A stretch of 64,000 bases of DNA, from the NCBI GenBank assembly GCA_002633005.1, contig NMRA01000195.1:604154-668153 (forward strand). Reading direction: 5' to 3'. The position numbers and the translations under genes were made by a program. The DNA comes from Phoronis australis. Its lineage: Eukaryota > Phoronida > Phoronidae. Within the stretch, counting starts at the first letter, position 1; every line of letters begins with the position of its first letter. Below are positions 37,401-46,792 of the stretch, in pieces. The notes beneath the pieces are model-generated. The model was not told the origin of the DNA and searched no databases. It was given only the letters and a program-made list of their open reading frames with translations.

Positions 37401-40400
37401 CTGAATCATTGTCCGTCAGATTTGCTTGTAAAATTTCTGAAAACGTTATTGTCAAAATATTACAACGATGGTTCCTGATTTCCAGGCAAAAATAGTTGAA
37501 GACCTTCTGGGGTATGAAGTCATTGAGGTGTCATGTGGTACGTCACATGTTTTGGCTGTGACCAATGAACATGAAGTGTTTTCTTGGGGTAGGGGAGATA
37601 ATGGTAAGTTTCATGTTCTTTCGATGTAACAGTTGGCTGATGTGGAAACTGAACATCAAGATTTAGGTATTCTTGCCAGTATTAAAAGCATCTACTTTTG
37701 TTTAATAGCACAAACTTGCATCTTGAAATAAATTGCTAACAAGGTTTTTGTTTCTCAAGAATATGTGTGGTGTTGAAATGATAGTAAAATAATCTCTCGT
37801 TAACCCAGTTATTGGTGTTGTTAAAAACATCTCACAATGTGAATAATAAATTATATACTTGTTGGTGCGAGTGAGCACTACTGTTTCTGTAGCTAGTCTG
37901 CTGGCCTCTCATCTTCCATGATGTCCCACTTCAGGGCGACTTGGCCATGGAGACCAGGAGTCTCTGTGTAGTCCTAAGCTGGTGGCGCTACCTGCTGGCT
38001 TCCAGCCGTGTTCTGTCTACTGTGGTGTTGACTGTTCTATGGTTCTGACAAGTGAAGGCCGACTGTTCTGCTGTGGTAGTAACAGGTGAGCCTTTGTATA
38101 TATGATAATGTTGACTGAGTTACTATCAACGTCACAAGTTGGGCTGTCTTGGCGGTAAATGATCATACGAGTTGTAGTTGGCTATTGTTGTTTGCTTTCA
38201 GTGCTTCTAAACACCCGTGATCACATTAGTATTATCTTTATCCATTGTATATTTTCCATGATAGCACATACACTTGTGTTGCTGTATAAGCATAAATATC
38301 AAAATAATATAATAGCGTAGTAGTTCAGCTTAATCTTTTGATAACTCTTTTGAAGTCTCAAAGTGCTTGTATGTAGCCCGATTTGACTATATTCAAAATG
38401 AATTTTCTTTTCAAATTATACTCATTTCCTTTACGTATATTAGGTCGATGTTGCTTATTGGTGCAGGTGGGTGTCCTTTGTACAGTGGCATATCCTCTCT
38501 GGACATAAACAGATAGACTTGCCAATGTGAAGCCCTTTTACATGCCTTTCTTTGATAGCATGTTCTCTATTAGTCATATTAGGCCCAGTTTTGAACTTTA
38601 TGTAACCAGGTAGTGTATACCTTGTACATGGTAGTGACAGGTAATGTCCAGTTCAATGACTCAATGACTGTGTCATGAAAAAACGTTACTTTGGTTTTAA
38701 GGTTTCCATTTTGTTAAGATGAATAAAACGTCTAGTGCATAATTGATTAAACCAAACTGATGGTGTTCAATGTGTTAAAGTTTCGAAGGAAAATTTTGAT
38801 TTTCATGACAAACTGTTTTTTAAAGCTCATTTTGCCCTATTTAACTGGCTTAAAAACAAATGGAATAAAATTAAGCAGTTTACTTTAAATTGTTCTCCTA
38901 TCAGCCTTACTGTGTTAGGATGCTATTTCCTTTACCAACAAGAACATCGCGACCATCAAGGACTCAAGAAACAATTAGAATTTATTTGGGTTGTGAATTT
39001 GAAAATATTATAATTATGTATGCATTGCCTGTCACTTGAGCTGTCCTTTGGGTAAGAATTCAATATTGACAGCTGATGAGCAGTGAAATACAACTTTAAC
39101 TTTCCTAGTGAGAATGCCAACAGTTTTCAAACTAAGTTGGGGGTGATGTGTCAACCTTGAGTCTGGTTGCTGAGCATATGGCAAAAATGCTTCAATTTGT
39201 TACAAAATAATTGTTTGTCTGAATGTTATATTTCTATTTTTCAGCGGCTTTCCACATTGCTTCAAATGTTGTTTGGTAATAGCTACACCATGCCAATCTT
39301 GCTAAAAGCAAAGTGAATTTTCCTGAGAAGTTATTTTTGTTGAGAAATTTGACAAAGTGAAATTTGACTTGTCCGCCAGGTTGTGTCCCAAAATGAAGAA
39401 TTTATTAAGCGTAATATTTAATCGGAGGAGTGTGTGCCAATATCTGTAGCATCACTTTCATGAATGGTGTCACATAATAAATGGTTCACCTATAGAATTC
39501 TTGATATAGGCATTACTTTAAATATAGGCACATGGCTTAAATACATGCATATGTGCACATATACAGTACTCCAGGCAGACTGCTTTTATAGTGCTTGGTT
39601 GTCTAATTCAAAATTCTATGTTTTTAGTAAATGTTGTAAATAAGCAAGGGCAGGTGTTCATAGTCCCCTTATTTAGAGCCATTGTAACTTGATGAGTCTG
39701 GTTGCATGCAATAACAAACCGTCAGTTCTTTCCAAACTAGGACATTTCTCATCTGAGTATTAAGTATTAAGTTGAGGCCAATTTTGTAATAGTAACCTGT
39801 TGAAAGTATAGGTTTGTTTCTGAGATGGAATGTGCATTTGTAGCAACTTCTTATAGGTCTTCGTTTCAAATCATAGAATGATCATCTAGATCACTAGATA
39901 ATGCTGTATTTAAAAGTATATTCAAGACACTCAAGTGGTAATACAAGTTAAATAAAGTGCACTAGTCTTACACAGGCACACACATGCACGTGCACGTGTG
40001 AGGCCGCGCACACACACATGCATCCATTTGCACATACACTTACGCATACCACAGGACTAAAGACAAATAATTAATTCTCTAAAATTATTTACACCATTGG
40101 TGATTATCTATCTGAAATACAATGTGGTGTAAACCACCAGGTGATCAACTACAAATACAAGAGGGTTTGTAATGTTTCTTACAGGTTCAACAAGTTGGCC
40201 CTGAATGAACAGGAAGTGAAGGCAGCCTTAGACGATGTCTGGTCATTCACTATGGTCACTTTACCGCCTCTAGGGGGCCTTACAATCTCATCAGTTGCCT
40301 TGGGAACGTCGCATTCTGCAGTTATAACAGGTTTAGTATTCTTGTCATCAAATTATTTAAAGGTTGCGAAAGTGAGATCTGCTTTATATTTAAACTTAAT

Positions 40401-43400
40401 ATGGCTATGAAACCGGCTTGCATCACAAAAATCAACTGGATCCAAAACGTCAAAATAACCTTGTACTAAACATGAGAGTAAGCCTGGTTTCTGCTAAAAA
40501 AACTATTTTAGGCAACTCGCCCTCAAATGAGAACATCAGATGGTGATCTATCAAGGTTACTTAATACCTGCCGTGATTTTGCTTCTTTCAGAAAATGGGG
40601 ATCTGTACACATTTGGAAACAATCAGTCTGGGCAGCTAGGCTACACCACTAAAGTAGGTCACCGCTGTCCCTCTCATCCTGTCATGCCAAGTGTTTCACG
40701 CGTTGCTTGTGGTGATGCATTTACAGTGGCTGTCACTACAGGTGAGTTTCCTGTCATTGTTACCAGGTAGAGCATTGGGATCTTCTGCAGTGCCATGTAC
40801 CATGACAGTACTACTGTACACGCCAAAAATAATCAACAAATTAATTATTCCATTTCCGTGTCATAGTGAGTATTCATGGTACATTGTGATTCATTGTGAC
40901 TCCAATTTCTTAGACAGCAACTTTTGTCTGTACCCAGCTGTCATGATGGGTGCTCACTCGACATGACTGGGAATTTCAGGTCTTTTTGTCTGATTATTTT
41001 TTGCGTGAAATTTTTGTTCTCTCAAGTTGGAACAATTGTACTACATTTCTTGAGTTTGATGATTAGGACTTTTAACACATTTTAATTTCAACCTGGAGAG
41101 GCATGTTTAACTTAGTTTATGACCTATTGCACCACCATTGGGAGTTAAAGCCATGTATAACATGCTCTTTATAAGCCTTAAGTATATTTTAATGTCTATA
41201 TTGTATTGAGGTCTAATTATACTTTACAAGTGGATGTAATATTTTCGACATGCACAGCTAGGCCACACCCACCATAGTTACCATTGCTAACCCCCCCTCC
41301 AAGAACAAAGCCAACATGATGGATGTCCCCTGCATACGTATTCCAACAACAGATTCTTTTCATTTTGTTCCCAATAATATTTCTTTGAAACTGTTTCCAT
41401 TATGGAGCCACACAAACAATCACACAGGGCCACACAGTCATATATCCACCATTCAAGTCTTTGAGCATATTCATAGTTTACTAACCAATTATCATGGAGT
41501 GGGCTTCATTCAGATATCAATTTTATTTTGTAAAATTCTTCTAAAAGAGCACAGATTAAAAAAATTGTTAGTGTGCTATGAGCTTTGTTTGCATCCTGTA
41601 AATGTCATTAAGCAATACTTAGTAAAGCTCCCATTATATACAACAAGATTGCCAGCCTTTGAACAATGGAAAAATTACAATTTTCACATATTAATGAAAG
41701 AAGGGGATAATTACTGTATTTACCATGATTGTTTCACACTGTGACCTTCATTCACATGGGATACTGGTAAAGAAAACGTTATTTTGTGGCATATTCGTAA
41801 TGTCAATCACTTGTTCGGTCTGATGTATATAGCTGGCCATACCTTTGTCTGATCGTGAGAACTATCACACGATTTTATATCCCCCGAGCACTTTTCATTT
41901 GTTCTTCGTTAATTGTTGATTGCTGCAAGTGTCCTAACCTCAACGAAAACCCATCTTTCTACTCTTGTTAGCAATAAATGTTCGTGGGCCATTCTTAGTG
42001 TTAGCATTTTGTCCCGTCCTGACTGGCGAGAAATAATAGGTCGATTGATGTGTCGGAACCATCCGTTCAGGGTAACAATGGCGAATCAAGCCCCTGAAGC
42101 CATTTTTAATTAATGCTTGTTGTTGTTCAGTGTAATCTTGTCAAGTTAGGAATTCTATAATGTCCTACAAATGAGTTAATGCCTGAATTCATGGTTTATA
42201 AAAATGTCCCAGTGTATGTGTCTACAATTTCAGCTTTAACTAACATTTAAGTAACATCTTTTTCATCTTTCCAATCATTGTCGATAGTTTTAATTGTTTT
42301 CCTGTAGATAACTCCATTTACTCATGGGGCAAAGCTGCACGGGGTCGCCTGGGTAGAGTTGAAGGAAATGGTCAGGGGCCACAGAGGGTAGTCTTTGAAA
42401 ATGAGGAGCCCTTCACAGTTGTGTCGCTGTCATGCTGCCATGGGAACACTCTTTTAGCAACTAAACGTAAGTTCGCTACTTTCCTGGAAGTTACTTTAAA
42501 GTTTACACATTGTGCAGTTATTTGTTACCTTTGATAACTGAAAAATGTTCCCTTGATAAAATGGAAAGACATTTGAATTTACCAAGTGTTGCAGTTTAAA
42601 TGAAAGTTGATTTTGGAAATAGTCTATTAAACAGTATTACATTATTATGCAAATTTTGGCTTGCTTAATGTTGCACATTACTTGATATTTATGTTCATAA
42701 ATTTACAGTAATTTGTAAAAAATGTCCATCTCGTTTTGGAAAATATCTGCTTATTTACCTGTGATTTAGTCTTGCCGTTTGCCGAGTTTCTGTCTGAATT
42801 ACTGCTGTTGAATTTCAGTGAAATTCAACAGCTTTAATTTTGAAACTGCTGTTGTCACAGTAAGTCTCAGTTTCATAATTTGTTGACAGATTGTATTAAC
42901 TGTTTTTTTTTTAGCTCTGCTTGCTGAAGTTGCAGGATCAATGAGTTAAGTGACAGTTGTAAAATACAGACGTTGATAGGGAGAATTGTGCAATAACGGG
43001 TTCTCTACCAGGTGTCTACAGGTGTACATCAACCCTCTCATGTACAGCCCGAGACAGGTGTATTCGCCTGCACATACACCTGGAATGTGAAGACTGAATA
43101 GTTGATGTCACGGTTACCCGTTTGTGAAAATTGGGAAAAAGTAAAATAGCTCAACAATTTGTTGAGTATATTTTTGTAGTGTGCAAAGTAGACGACTATT
43201 TGCATGAAAGCTTTGTCTGTGATTAAGATGATAGTGCCTACTTGTGTCCATGTTTGTGATACAGACTTTGACTTGTTTGACATGTAGTCTGTGTACACCA
43301 TTTCCAAGGTAGCTTTACTAATATCTGCTTTTCCCCTCTAATCACGTTTTTGACACAAGATAACACTATTCAGTAGAAATGTTGATTTTTTGTTTCAGTA

Positions 43401-43427
43401 TCTGCAGAAGGGCAAAACTCTTTGTAA
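25195..43427 (+). CDS. NEK8: NEK8: NIMA-related kinase with RCC1 propeller (first exon not found)
   Basis: Exons: 25195-25456, 26143-26319, 28473-28522, 32710-32791, 33645-33853, 34509-34600, 35716-35933, 36554-36698, 37020-37096, 37486-37603, 37935-38085, 40185-40330, 40592-40741, 42308-42466 and (tentative) 43399-43427. All junctions are GT-AG and in phase, giving about 687 residues; vertebrate NEK8 is about 690. Residues 1-250 or so are the Ser/Thr kinase (VIIKE lysine, [23 protein letters not shown]). A Ser/Arg-rich linker follows, then RCC1-type blades to the end (WGRG, FGSG, GRLGHGD, GQLG, GRLGR). In vertebrates NEK8 acts at the ciliary inversin compartment and is linked to nephronophthisis. 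Kinase plus RCC1 also occurs in NEK9, but the EQMTK, FLEDKAL and CCHGNTLL segments and the length fit NEK8. The start codon and glycine loop lie upstream or in the gap. Confidence 0.93.
26143..26319 (+). CDS. NEK8: NEK8 exon: catalytic loop and DFG
   Basis: Acceptor TTTTCAG, donor GTAAGC, phase 0 to 0. It contains [15 protein letters not shown] (catalytic Asp) and ISDFGISK (metal-binding Asp) and ends in SSKSKAYS of the activation loop. Confidence 0.93.
26588..27545 (-). mobile_element. 5'-truncated LINE (Jockey/CR1-like) in NEK8 intron
   Basis: The minus strand encodes reverse-transcriptase palm motifs [13 protein letters not shown] and [10 protein letters not shown], then [11 protein letters not shown]. 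After one in-frame stop near 27,099 it continues with [20 protein letters not shown] and [13 protein letters not shown]. It ends at low coordinates with an ATTT repeat (26,589-26,620; AAAT on the element strand), the expected 3' tail. Apart from that stop and a decayed last stretch the frame is open, so the insertion looks fairly young. It is antisense to NEK8. Confidence 0.85.
28473..28522 (+). CDS. NEK8: NEK8 exon: activation segment
   Basis: A 50-bp exon encoding [16 protein letters not shown] plus two bases of Pro. The acceptor is CATTTCAG. The donor is GTATCCTTC, a U12-type site, and splicing to 32,710 restores the PYNQKSDIW reading exactly. Confidence 0.92.
29260..29770. repeat. tandem repeat of about 150 bp, three units
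   Basis: GAGATAATCAACCTGTCTTGTG (about 29,440), GAGATAATCAACATATAAGG (about 29,580) and GAGATAATTGATGGACAAG (about 29,735) head similar units. The units also share GACTGGTGCMGGCRCATYCTTGC and CAAAACTAAAGYAGCCAA-like words. Frames on the minus strand across it are probably incidental. Confidence 0.6.
30300..32600 (-). mobile_element. inactivated LINE of the R2/NeSL-like type
   Basis: Minus strand, in order. Reverse-transcriptase start [19 protein letters not shown] with LDLENA, where the next codon is TAG in place of the usual aromatic residue. Then a palm motif AFVDNLTVT, in which the second catalytic Asp has become Asn. Then [42 protein letters not shown] and a long C-terminal frame (31,442-30,630). 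That frame includes a [17 protein letters not shown] zinc-knuckle, and a frameshifted tail continues to about 30,410 ([15 protein letters not shown]). The fingers region is truncated. The arrangement fits the R2/NeSL branch, which has a restriction-like endonuclease; clade assignment is inference. Antisense to NEK8. Confidence 0.8.
32710..32791 (+). CDS. NEK8: NEK8 exon: kinase helix F
   Basis: Encodes [20 protein letters not shown] through FEAN; DIWALG carries the conserved helix-F Asp. Acceptor CTTCAG follows a U12 branch site. The donor is GTGAGA, phase 0. Confidence 0.92.
33645..33853 (+). CDS. NEK8: NEK8 exon: kinase C-lobe end
   Basis: Encodes [19 protein letters not shown] and on to [16 protein letters not shown], with the conserved Arg of kinase subdomain XI, and then the start of the linker. 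Donor GTAATG, phase 2. Confidence 0.92.
34509..34600 (+). CDS. NEK8: NEK8 exon: Ser/Arg-rich linker
   Basis: Encodes [20 protein letters not shown] and a further Ser-rich stretch. The linker is low in complexity, as expected between kinase and RCC1 domains. Acceptor CTGTTTAG, donor GTCAGC; phases match both neighbours. Confidence 0.85.
34700..35220. other. NEK8 intronic stretch with inverted repeat
   Basis: TTGACACGGAGCAA (35,038-35,051) is inverted at 35,117-35,129 (TTGCTCCGTGTCA). Nearby, CCCGTTTAGACATCAACTTTT and CCCGTTTACACT...TCAACTTTTGAAGTGTAAACC suggest the decayed ends of a short element. No gene is seen. Confidence 0.35.
35360..35515. repeat. cluster of short CACATG/TGTCACA repeats
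   Basis: Includes the perfect 16-bp palindrome TTGTGACATGTCACAA (35,404-35,419). GGAATGTTCCATGTGAGAA and CACATGGAACATTCAAATG-like words follow in both orientations. A low-complexity intronic cluster. Confidence 0.5.
35535..35615. repeat. dispersed repeat, inverted partner at 57,320-57,405
   Basis: The plus strand here (TTATTTTGG..AAATCACAA..GCACCCACTTTCA) matches the reverse complement of 57,320-57,405 (GCTGAAAGTGGGTGCAG..TTGTGATTTTATTTC). Two copies of an old intron-dwelling element, one in NEK8 and one in MED23. Confidence 0.5.
35716..35933 (+). CDS. NEK8: NEK8 exon: first RCC1 blade
   Basis: Encodes a linker end, then [18 protein letters not shown] and [10 protein letters not shown], the start of the RCC1 propeller. 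Acceptor AATACAG, donor GTAAGA, phase 0. Confidence 0.9.
36554..36698 (+). CDS. NEK8: NEK8 exon: RCC1 region
   Basis: Encodes an acidic/Gly segment, then [20 protein letters not shown] and LFTACLT. FLEGQ..VTI.HVACG is a NEK8 hallmark. Donor GTGAGC, phase 1. Confidence 0.92.
37020..37096 (+). CDS. NEK8: NEK8 exon: RCC1 blade
   Basis: A 77-bp exon encoding [20 protein letters not shown] and YNDITQ. Acceptor TTTCCAG, donor GTAAGA. Confidence 0.92.
37486..37603 (+). CDS. NEK8: NEK8 exon: RCC1 blade
   Basis: Encodes [20 protein letters not shown], then [18 protein letters not shown]. Acceptor TTTCCAG, donor GTAAGT, phase 1. Confidence 0.92.
37935..38085 (+). CDS. NEK8: NEK8 exon: RCC1 blade
   Basis: Encodes [20 protein letters not shown], then [20 protein letters not shown] and GSNR. 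Acceptor CACTTCAG, donor GTGAGC, phase 2. Confidence 0.92.
39960..40040. repeat. CA-rich simple repeat
   Basis: Imperfect ACACAC/GCACGTGCACGTG run in a NEK8 intron, about 80 bp. Confidence 0.6.
40185..40330 (+). CDS. NEK8: NEK8 exon: RCC1 blade
   Basis: Encodes [20 protein letters not shown], then [15 protein letters not shown]. Acceptor TCTTACAG. The donor GTTTAG is weak, but the phase (1) fits the next exon. Confidence 0.9.
40592..40741 (+). CDS. NEK8: NEK8 exon: RCC1 blade
   Basis: Encodes [18 protein letters not shown], then [16 protein letters not shown]. Acceptor TCTTTCAG, donor GTGAGT, phase 1. Confidence 0.92.
42308..42466 (+). CDS. NEK8: NEK8 exon: last RCC1 blade
   Basis: Encodes [20 protein letters not shown], then [20 protein letters not shown], which closes the propeller as in other NEK8 proteins. 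Acceptor CCTGTAG, donor GTAAGT, phase 1. Confidence 0.92.
43399..43427 (+). CDS. NEK8: NEK8 terminal exon (tentative)
   Basis: After acceptor TTTGTTTCAG, the bases complete the split codon and read LSAEGQNSL then TAA. This gives a tail of nine residues after the propeller, similar in length to the vertebrate tail, which is not conserved in sequence. It was chosen because phase and acceptor fit; transcript data could move it. Confidence 0.55.
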
Positions 43428-45325
43428 GGTCACTTCAAATCTATCCTGTAGCTGGGGAGCAAATCTCATCATTGTTATTATGCAATTATAGGTGATGTAC
43501 TTCAAATGATGTTCCTTAATATTAAGTGGTGAATGTTCAATCACAAGCTGTCGTGCCTGTTTCATGCAAATTCTGTTATGATTTGGGACAACCCGAGCTG
43601 AAAGCAGTCATTTTATTAGTATAAGATTGTGCTGTATGTTTTGCGTAAAAACTTTATGTAACAAATAGTCGAGCTCATAGTAAGTGTAATGTACTTCTGG
43701 TAAAGAAGCTGAATTGCTTGCACATTTATTTTGCCTTTGTCGCAATGTGAAAGTGTTCTGGGATAAATTAGTGATGTTTTACAAGAAGTTAACTCAAAAA
43801 TGAAGAATTGTCCTGAGATATGCAGTTTTATTTTGTTAACCATGAGAAATAATGAGATGATTAACTTAATATTACTTTTAAGAAACTAAATTCACAACAG
43901 TTGTCTGAAATCAGTTTTAAAAAGGAACTAGAAATATATTACAAAATAGAAAAGTTTAGTAAAAAAGAAGAGAGTTTATGTCAGCAAAGGTGGTACTAGG
44001 TTTCTTTACATGGTAATTGCATTGTGTTCACTGTTGGTGAAAGAGAAAGTATGTTATCGGAATGTGTGTCAGTTATGTATTGTTATGAAAAAAAATAGTT
44101 TACAGGACAAAACTGCACTTATTTCATGTCGGTTTTTTCTTTTCAATCAACTACAATCTGTTTGTGTTTCATCTATAACTTCCTGTAAACACTCAGTCAT
44201 TGCCGTCTGTTTTTGTAACACCACTGTAGCGGGACACTCCTGTCGGAGTTCTCACATGTGACAATGCCATCAAAATGTGCTTAGTTATCTTGAAATCAGT
44301 TTTAGACGCATATTATTTGCTTTGAACCATTGTATTTTTTTAAATAAATTTATATTGCTAAAATACTATGTCGTCATTGCAGAAGTGTCCTTTCTGACTT
44401 CTCGTTAACGATCTGCAGCAACTGAAATGCAGTCCTACCATGAAAAGGTAAATTTTAGAGAATTTTTCACACACCATAAATTTGTTTCAAAATGATCACA
44501 ATTCAATTCAAAAATGATGAATGAGATTTACAGTCAAGACCATGCAATGGCAATTTTTTAAATTAAAAAAGAGCACGTTTGCACACAACATCATCGAAGA
44601 ACTATAGAGCATTGCACCAGAGACGTCCACTGATCATCATTCTGAAGAATCTCATTGTGAAGGGTTTCATATATACAAGACGGTCATAATTGGCCATAAG
44701 AAGAGTGCAGGTTGTCTGATGCCATTTGCTGTGGATCAGACGTGTGCAGGCCTCATGGTTGGGCTATTGCACTAAATAGTAAGTGCACCCAGGCTTAGAA
44801 TCTCGTGAGATCTGCTCTTCCAAGATTGAGTGGCGTGCTCGTGAATAGTATTAGGACCTTTAGGTAGCATACTAAACTGCAGTCATGTAACCAACCGTTG
44901 ATCTATGGCAATAGTGCAGAGGTCTTGGGGATAATTATGACATAATCACACAACCATATTGTCGACCACAGATAGAACATTTGGTATACCTAACAAGACT
45001 ACGTGGCACTACCATCGAACTTGATAATAAAGAACAAGTGAAATAGCAAAATGCGTAGTAAAGGTAAATACTTTATTTCTGTTTACTACAACAAGTAACA
45101 ACACTAAGAACATAAAATTGGATAAATGAACTATACTTATCAAAAAGTACACTACAATAAGAAAACAAACATTTGATCTACCTAGCTCTTTGTTCTAAGG
45201 CTGCCTTAAACTAAACTCATGATCTACGGATGGATAAACATTTACTTTAAATATCTTTTAAAGTAGTTTTTATCTCTACTGGTAAAAAATACAACACTAG
45301 TCATGTTCAGGACAAGCTGCTCTAT

Positions 45326-45460
45326 GTCATACAAGTGTACCAGTTGGCCTGTGTTACTAAACACAGTTTAGCAAAGAGTTTATGGTCCTGGCTGAGATGA
45401 TAATTGTTTTATTAACTCCTAAGGGTTTTGAACAGCCAAGCGCGGAATGTGTTGAGAATC
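45326..45460 (+). repeat. dispersed repeat, partner at 61,266-61,390
   Basis: Shared words are CAGTTTARCAAAGRGTTTATGG and CTGGCTGAG.AGATAATT, in the same order and orientation in both places. Confidence 0.6.
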
Positions 45461-46454
45461 ATTTGATGCTTATCTAGTTCTTAGAATCCAGGACCCTGTA
45501 ACTGACTATACCTAAAATACTTTAGGCCACAAAACACCGGAAAGTCTAGGGAACTAACTTATGAACAATTACATAACTTTTGGTTCACAAAGGTAGCTAC
45601 CACAGAGGTCCTGTGGAGGAGTACAGGCCAAAGTAACAAAAAATTCCAATTCCCTGTCATGACGGGTAAAAATCAGCCACAATCTGTCTTTCTACTGTAG
45701 CTACTCTGATGGTAGATTCTGTTGCCACTCGGCCGCCATGAATGGGAATTCTGCTCACACTCAGCCCGGGATTTCCGAGTCATTTTGTCCGACTATTTTT
45801 GGCATCTAATGTGAAGTAAATGGTAAAATTTTCTGGAGCTTGGAATTTACTTCTACCTTTGGCAAGAAGACTAGTTGTATTGGTAAGTAAGTTCTCCATT
45901 TGAAAAAATGCCAAGAACGTTGATTGTTTTTGCACTAAAGCCATCTGCACATTGCCAAAGCAAGCCTTCACACGGTGTAGTTCTGTAAGTCAAGCTCTAA
46001 TTATCATTTACTTAAAATTCAGAACACAATTTTGTTGTCAATAATTATAAATAACAATTTGTTCAAATTACACAGACTAAGTTTTTTAAGCATTAAATAA
46101 GAATTACATTTACATTGTATTTTTACCTCGTCAATTTAAAAAGCTTTGTCGCTATATTTGATAAACCGTCTAAAAACTTGAACGCTAAAAGAAAGCTATG
46201 ATACCATGCATGAGAGGATGAATAAAGGAGGTCATTGAAAAACTTGGAGATATAAATCAAATTCACATGATTGTGTAAATTACAGAAAGAAAAAAGAACA
46301 TTTAATAGTTTCTTAAAAAGAAAACATTGGAAAATTATTCAATCAGTCTGATCCTACATTTGCTCTTTATTTTTGTGTGGTCTTGGCTTGAAAAAGTAAC
46401 GTGACGTATTCTTGGCTGTACTTTGAGTTGGAATTGTCCGATCTGCTTGCCAAT

Positions 46455-46632
46455 TGCAAAAGTATGGCCTTGGTTTAGATATGAAATGTGGCAGTGTCTC
46501 GCCCATCTTGTGAGGCACAGCTGTCTGTCTACCTGTCAGTCACAGCATGGTATGTCTTGGCTTAGAAATGAGATGAGGCGGAGTCTCAGTTGCATTAGAG
46601 GGCGGAGCTGTCTCATCTGTGTGTCAATCATA
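46455..46632 (-). pseudogene. decayed tandem copies of the MED23 last exon in its 3' UTR
   Basis: Just past the stop codon the minus strand reads MIDTQMRQLRPLMQLRLRLI and then SFLSQD (about 46,631-46,555), clearly a copy of the real C-terminal IDKHIRKLRPQLQLRLRFIS in a different frame. A third, weaker copy follows at about 46,540-46,455 (DRQVDRQLCLTRW..). The shared CGGAGCT words are about 118 and 88 bp apart. This looks like an old tandem duplication of the exon end. Confidence 0.7.
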
Positions 46633-46792
46633 TTATGATGCTGATACAACTGATGCAGGGGTCTGCAAATCATCTTTGCTCTGGTAAGAAATGAAGCGCA
46701 GCCTCAACTGTAGTTGGGGGCGGAGCTTTCTGATGTGCTTGTCAATTTCATTCTTGACACCGTCGCCCACAAGCTTGTACTTCAGGTGGTAA
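46633..46792 (-). CDS. MED23: MED23 last exon with stop codon
   Basis: Encodes YHLKYKLVGDGVKNEIDKHI, then RKLRPQLQLRLRFISYQSK and a short tail PASVVSAS before TAA at 46,633-46,635. The tail is shorter than the Pro/Ser-rich vertebrate end. The acceptor AATCAATAG is poor in pyrimidines, as is usual for U12-type introns. Confidence 0.93.

Larger units (their letters stand above)
43428..46632. other. intergenic 3' region between convergent NEK8 and MED23
   Basis: AT-rich sequence with no recognised gene. It must hold both 3' untranslated regions. Possible poly(A) signals are AATAAA at about 44,343 (+) and the reverse complement of TTTATT at about 46,365 (-); neither is proven. A dispersed repeat lies at 45,326-45,460. 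Decayed copies of the last MED23 exon lie at 46,455-46,632. Confidence 0.5.

Noticed and set aside
39960-40040. Interstitial telomere repeat
   Set aside because: The sequence is CA/GCACGTG low complexity, not TTAGGG-type.
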